Source: Nitrospira_D sp019636945
GTDB taxonomy: Bacteria > Nitrospirota > Nitrospiria > Nitrospirales > Nitrospiraceae
NCBI RefSeq assembly: GCF_047338595.1
Contig: NZ_JBLFBO010000004.1
Span: 62,001 to 126,000 of the forward strand
Direction: 5' to 3'
Length of the DNA: 64,000 nucleotides
Part shown: piece after piece, positions 60,338 through 64,000 of the stretch
Numbering within the stretch: the first letter of the stretch is position 1
Layout of the letters: each line of letters begins with the position of its first letter
Position numbers and translations under genes: made by a program
Notes under the pieces: generated by a model
Told to the model about the DNA's origin: nothing
Databases searched by the model: none
The model's input: only the letters and a program-made list of their open reading frames with translations

Positions 60338-61516
60338 ATGATGCAATACCACATTCACCACCCCGACCCACATAGCAACGGTCGCATCGGTCAGTTGACG
60401 ACAGACCATGCCACGATTGAGACTCCGGCGTTCATGCCGGTAGGATCCCTGGGGCCGGTGAAGGGGCTTGAACCGAAGGATCTGCAGGAGTTAGGGTTTG
60501 GCTTGATGCTCAATAATGCGTACCATCTGTACCTGCGTCCTGGGCACAAGATTATCGCAGAGATGGGCGGGCTCCATGCCTTTACCGGCTGGTCCGGGGC
60601 CATCCTCACGGACAGCGGAGGATTTCAGATCTTCAGTTTGGCGAAATTGTGCGCGATCACGGATGATGGCGTCACATTTCAATCGCATATCGACGGTTCG
60701 ACGCATGTCATCACACCGGAGAAGGCGATCGAGATTGAGGAGGCGTTAGGGGCCGACATTATTATGGTGCTTGATCAGTGCGTGGCGCTTCCTGCAGACC
60801 GAGAGGTTGTGCAGGAGGGAGTGCGCCGGACCAAGCTCTGGGCAGAGCGCTGTCAAGCGGCGCGTCGTCGGACGGACCAGGCGTTGTTCGGGATCGTTCA
60901 GGGTGGATTGGAGGCTGACGTACGCGTCACATCGGCCCGGGATCTGGTGACGTTGGGGTTCGAGGGCTACGCCATCGGTGGATTGTCCGTCGGTGAGAGT
61001 AAGGCGGATATGTGCAAGATGCTCGATGTCACGGTTCCGGAGTTGCCGGAGTCGAAACCTCGATACCTGATGGGTGTGGGACTTCCGGAAGACTTAGTCG
61101 AGGGCGTTGCTCGAGGGGTCGATCTCTTTGACTGCGTCGTTCCGTCGCGCCACGGGAGAACGGGGTCGCTCTTTACCAGGTCAGGGCGGGTTGTGATTAA
61201 GCAGGCGAAATACGCGGATGATGAACGGCCGATTGATCCCGATTGTGGGTGCCCGGTGTGTGCCCGGTATTCTCGGGCGTATCTGCATCACCTCTTCATG
61301 GTCAAAGAGATGTTGGGGGCTCGACTCAACACGATCCACAATCTTTGGTATTTTTCCGAGTTGATGCGTGGTGTTCGAGCAGCCATGCGGGAGAAGAGGT
61401 TCCCGGCCTTCCGCGAGGCCTTTTATCGTCAGCGTGATCAATCGAGCGCAAGAGAGTGTTCAGGGGAAGGTGAGTCGAACTCTCACCGAGAATGCGAAAA
61501 TAGTTATCAGACATAG
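60338..61516 (+). CDS. tgt: tRNA-guanine transglycosylase
   Basis: Exchanges guanine-34 for preQ1 in queuosine-type tRNAs. Active site Asp in GAILTDSGGFQIFSL, substrate loop ADIIMVLDQCV, nucleophile region LFDCVVPSRHGRTG, and the zinc site CGCPVCARYSRAYLHHLF. 392 residues, with a Ser/Glu-rich C-terminal tail of about 20 residues. The start has two adjacent ATGs (60338 and 60341). It is followed by yajC, a common gene order. Confidence 0.96.
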   Translation: MMQYHIHHPDPHSNGRIGQLTTDHATIETPAFMPVGSLGPVKGLEPKDLQELGFGLMLNNAYHLYLRPGHKIIAEMGGLHAFTGWSGAILTDSGGFQIFSLAKLCAITDDGVTFQSHIDGSTHVITPEKAIEIEEALGADIIMVLDQCVALPADREVVQEGVRRTKLWAERCQAARRRTDQALFGIVQGGLEADVRVTSARDLVTLGFEGYAIGGLSVGESKADMCKMLDVTVPELPESKPRYLMGVGLPEDLVEGVARGVDLFDCVVPSRHGRTGSLFTRSGRVVIKQAKYADDERPIDPDCGCPVCARYSRAYLHHLFMVKEMLGARLNTIHNLWYFSELMRGVRAAMREKRFPAFREAFYRQRDQSSARECSGEGESNSHRECENSYQT

Positions 61517-61531
61517 AAGGGAAGATGTGCG

Positions 61532-61879
61532 ATGTTGATGGAATCACTAGCATGGGCGGAAGGAACAGGCGGAGGCGGGGCAGCTGCGGGTGGCGGAGCA
61601 GGAGGGATTCTGTCGTTGATTCCCTTTCTGCTCATCTTCGTGATTTTTTACTTTCTCCTCATTCGGCCGCAGCAACAGAAGCAAAAACAGCAACAGGCGT
61701 TGTTGGACGCCGTCAAAAAGGGCGACAAGGTGGTGACCACCTCAGGCATTTGGGGAACCATCACCAATCTTGGGAAAGATACCGTCACGCTGCAAATCGC
61801 CGACAATACCAAGATCAAGATGCAGCGGGAGAATATTTCCCGACTGCGTACGGAAGATGAAGATAAAGATAAAGAATAG
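61532..61879 (+). CDS. yajC: preprotein translocase accessory subunit YajC
   Basis: Single-pass membrane protein of the SecDF-YajC complex. A Gly/Ala-rich N-terminus, one helix (SLIPFLLIFVIFYFLLI), the conserved RPQQQKQKQQQ, then the small cytoplasmic domain (VKKGDKVVTTSGIWGTI). 115 residues. It is 16 bases after tgt and 40 bases before secD, so the genes form one operon. Confidence 0.93.
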   Translation: MLMESLAWAEGTGGGGAAAGGGAGGILSLIPFLLIFVIFYFLLIRPQQQKQKQQQALLDAVKKGDKVVTTSGIWGTITNLGKDTVTLQIADNTKIKMQRENISRLRTEDEDKDKE

Positions 61880-61918
61880 CGCTGCGTTGGCCAAACAGGA
61901 TAAGGGGTTGGGGGCGAG

Positions 61919-63556
61919 ATGAAAAAAGTAGGTGGGCGCTTATGGTTGTTGGCACTGGTGTTGGTGGGATCGTTCGTCTCATTTCTTCCTTCCTACCCGC
62001 CGCTCTATCAAACCATGCCGAGCTGGTTGAAGGCGGTTCTGCCGAATAAGGGCATTACCTTGGGGTTGGATCTGCAGGGCGGCATCCATATGGTACTGGA
62101 GGTGGATGAGGATCGTGCCGTGGAAATCGCGGTGGATCGATCGGTCACGGCGTTGCAAGACCTCCTGACGGAGAAGAAGATCGTCGTCGACTCGGTCAAG
62201 CGGGTCGGACATGAACAAATTACAATTCAAGTCCCAAATGTCGAGGCCAAGGCGTCCACCCAAAAGCTGGTCGATAGCTTTCCGAGCTTCGTCGAAAACG
62301 AATCGGCGGAATCGGCAGCGACGGTTGTATGGGTGTTGCGCGAGGCGGAGACCAAGCGCATCAAGGATTCGGCGATCAATCAAGCATTGGAAACGATTCG
62401 AAACCGAATCGATCAATTCGGGGTCGCGGAACCGATCGTACAGCGGCAGGGCTTGAAGCAGATCGTCGTCCAGCTCCCGGGCGTCAAGGATCCCAAGCGC
62501 GCCAAGGATTTGATCAAGGAAACCGCATTGCTCGAATTCAAAATGTTGGATGAAGACATCCGGCTGGACTTGCCGGGGCATGTGACGAAGGACAAAGAGG
62601 CTGAGGTGCTGCAGCAGTTTGAGAGCAAGCTGCCTGAAGGCGATCAGATCTTGTTCGAGCGGGTGGTTGACAAGGACACGGGGGTTGAATTTCGCGCCCC
62701 CTACGTGGTCAAGAAACGCGTGATGTTGACCGGCGATGTCCTGAGCGATGCGCGGGTGGCCATCGGCCAATTCAACGATCCGTACGTGTCGATCACCTTC
62801 GATTCCAAGGGTGGGCAAGAGTTCGAGCGCATCACCGCGGAACATGTCAAAAAGCGCATGGCCGTGGTGTTGGATAACACCATCTATTCCGCGCCGGTCA
62901 TCCAAGAACGGATTGCCGGAGGGCGCGCGCAAATTACGGGGACGTTCACCACCCAGGAGGCCAACGATCTGGCCATCGTGTTGAGGGCCGGCGCCCTCCC
63001 GGCACCGTTGAAGATCGTTCAAGATCTGACGGTGGGTCCGTCGTTGGGGCAGGACTCTATCGATAAGGGAGTCAGGGCGACCTTGATTGCTGGGGTCATG
63101 GTCGTCGTGTTCATGATTGTATATTACCGTCTGTCCGGGCTCATTGCAGATTTTGCGTTAGCCTTGAATCTCATCTGTCTGATGGGGGCGTTGTCCGCCT
63201 TAACGGCGACGTTGACTCTTCCGGGGATCGCCGGCATCGTGTTGACGATTGGGATGGGGGTCGACTCGAATGTCCTGATCTTTGAGCGTATTCGGGAAGA
63301 GCTTCGAAGTGGGAAGGCGGTGCGGTCGGCCATCGATGCGGGGTACGACAAGGCCTTGCTCACCATTATCGACTCACACGTCACGACCTTGATTACGGGG
63401 GTGGCGTTGTTTCTCTTTGGGACCGGGCCGATCAAGGGATTTGCCGTGACGCTGTGCTTAGGTATCGCGATCAATCTCTTTACGGCGTTGGTCGGGACGA
63501 AAGTGATTTTTGATCTCTTATATCAGAAGCAGAAGGTTGAAGCGCTGAGCATTTAA
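61919..63556 (+). CDS. secD: protein translocase subunit SecD
   Basis: Uses the proton gradient to complete export through SecYEG. The first helix is followed by GLDLQGGIHMVLEV (the SecD D1 motif), periplasmic P1 domain with AINQALETIRNRIDQFG (written AINQALETIRNRI), and the C-terminal five-helix RND-type channel with VLTIGMGVDSNVLIFERIRE (GVDANV-type motif). 545 residues. secF follows after 62 bases. Confidence 0.97.
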   Translation: MKKVGGRLWLLALVLVGSFVSFLPSYPPLYQTMPSWLKAVLPNKGITLGLDLQGGIHMVLEVDEDRAVEIAVDRSVTALQDLLTEKKIVVDSVKRVGHEQITIQVPNVEAKASTQKLVDSFPSFVENESAESAATVVWVLREAETKRIKDSAINQALETIRNRIDQFGVAEPIVQRQGLKQIVVQLPGVKDPKRAKDLIKETALLEFKMLDEDIRLDLPGHVTKDKEAEVLQQFESKLPEGDQILFERVVDKDTGVEFRAPYVVKKRVMLTGDVLSDARVAIGQFNDPYVSITFDSKGGQEFERITAEHVKKRMAVVLDNTIYSAPVIQERIAGGRAQITGTFTTQEANDLAIVLRAGALPAPLKIVQDLTVGPSLGQDSIDKGVRATLIAGVMVVVFMIVYYRLSGLIADFALALNLICLMGALSALTATLTLPGIAGIVLTIGMGVDSNVLIFERIREELRSGKAVRSAIDAGYDKALLTIIDSHVTTLITGVALFLFGTGPIKGFAVTLCLGIAINLFTALVGTKVIFDLLYQKQKVEALSI

Positions 63557-63618
63557 CCATGATGCCATCGATACTGACTGCTCAAGGTGAGACTCAGGGC
63601 TATCAAAAGGGAGCGCGC

Positions 63619-64000
63619 ATGTTAGAGATTCTAGGAAAAACCAACATTGACTTCATGGGTAAGCGCCAGTTTGCCTTTCTCTTTTCTGGCATCATGGTGC
63701 TGCTTGGGCTGATCGCGCTCGTGCAGATTGCGAGAGGGGCGGCCAATCTGGGGATCGACTTCGCCGGAGGAACCGCGGTTCAGCTGAAGTTCGACCAACC
63801 GGTCCGGATCGACGAAGCTCGAAAGGTTCTGGAGACGAACGGGCTCGGTGATGCGGAATTGCAGGAGTTCGGGCAGGACAATAAGCTGCTCATTCGAGTG
63901 AAGACCTCCACGACGATTGAGGAAAAAGTTGCGGAACGTGTGGTGGCGATCTTCTCCAAGGATTTCCCCAACAATAAGTTTGTGGTCGACTCCACCACCG
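63619..64000 (+). CDS. secF: protein translocase subunit SecF (5' part, runs off the window)
   Basis: The start of SecF: MLEILGKTNIDFMGKRQFAF, a first membrane helix, and GIDFAGGTAVQLKF, the SecF equivalent of the SecD D1 motif. 127 codons are visible. GGGAGCG precedes the ATG. The remaining helices lie beyond the right edge. Confidence 0.95.
   Translation, partial: MLEILGKTNIDFMGKRQFAFLFSGIMVLLGLIALVQIARGAANLGIDFAGGTAVQLKFDQPVRIDEARKVLETNGLGDAELQEFGQDNKLLIRVKTSTTIEEKVAERVVAIFSKDFPNNKFVVDSTT

Overview
The window looks like chromosome from a nitrite-oxidising or comammox bacterium of the genus Nitrospira, probably lineage II. The basis is indirect: two full-length bd-like oxidase subunits beside multi-haem cytochromes and an NxrC-like (nitrite oxidoreductase gamma-type) protein, a complete urea uptake and urease set, a molybdenum-cofactor gene next to them, and moderately high-GC coding with frequent GTG and TTG starts. 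No rRNA, tRNA, CRISPR array or transposase was found.

Layout. 1-9.3 kb: the end of an unknown gene, purL-purF, then a run of small genes (PilZ, degenerate metallo-beta-lactamase fold, TPR, methyltransferase), a decayed DCC-family (DUF393) gene, and a secreted protein whose ribosome binding site lies inside a perfect hairpin. 9.4-15.3 kb: peptidase-MA-like protein, recG, a coiled-coil protein and a Ppx/GppA phosphatase carrying a foreign-looking HEPN-like tail. 15.3-19.5 kb: an accessory array in which two toxin-antitoxin pairs and a nucleotidyltransferase pair are separated by copies of the 3' end of one methyltransferase gene. 19.6-24.9 kb: cupredoxin, histone-like protein, pentapeptide-like protein, scpA-scpB, lipoprotein. 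25.6-38.3 kb: urtABCDE urea ABC transporter, a NicO/UreH-type nickel transporter and ureABC-FGD. 38.4-42.5 kb: desaturase, an apparently strongly expressed secreted copper-type protein, RlpA-like lipoprotein, O-methyltransferase. 42.6-56.8 kb: a respiratory cluster with two bd-like oxidase subunits, tandem SUMF1-domain proteins, three tiny membrane proteins, two membrane-anchored c-type cytochromes and an NxrC-like cytochrome. 56.8-64 kb: mobA, a glycosyltransferase, argS, tgt, yajC-secD-secF (secF runs off the end).

How the parts fit. Urea is imported by UrtABCDE and split by UreABC after nickel loading by UreDFG, with nickel probably supplied by the NicO-type permease; ureE is not present here. 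The respiratory cluster looks like one electron-transfer module, with cytochromes c feeding bd-like oxidases that may be copper- or haem-dependent. MobA next door would serve a molybdopterin partner such as NXR encoded elsewhere.

The least explained parts are the repeat-bounded toxin array (each repeat followed within about 25 bases by a sigma70-like promoter, and two of the toxins apparently translated from leaderless mRNA), a urease beta subunit with a twin-arginine leader nearly copied from UrtA, and the small membrane proteins beside the second bd-like oxidase.
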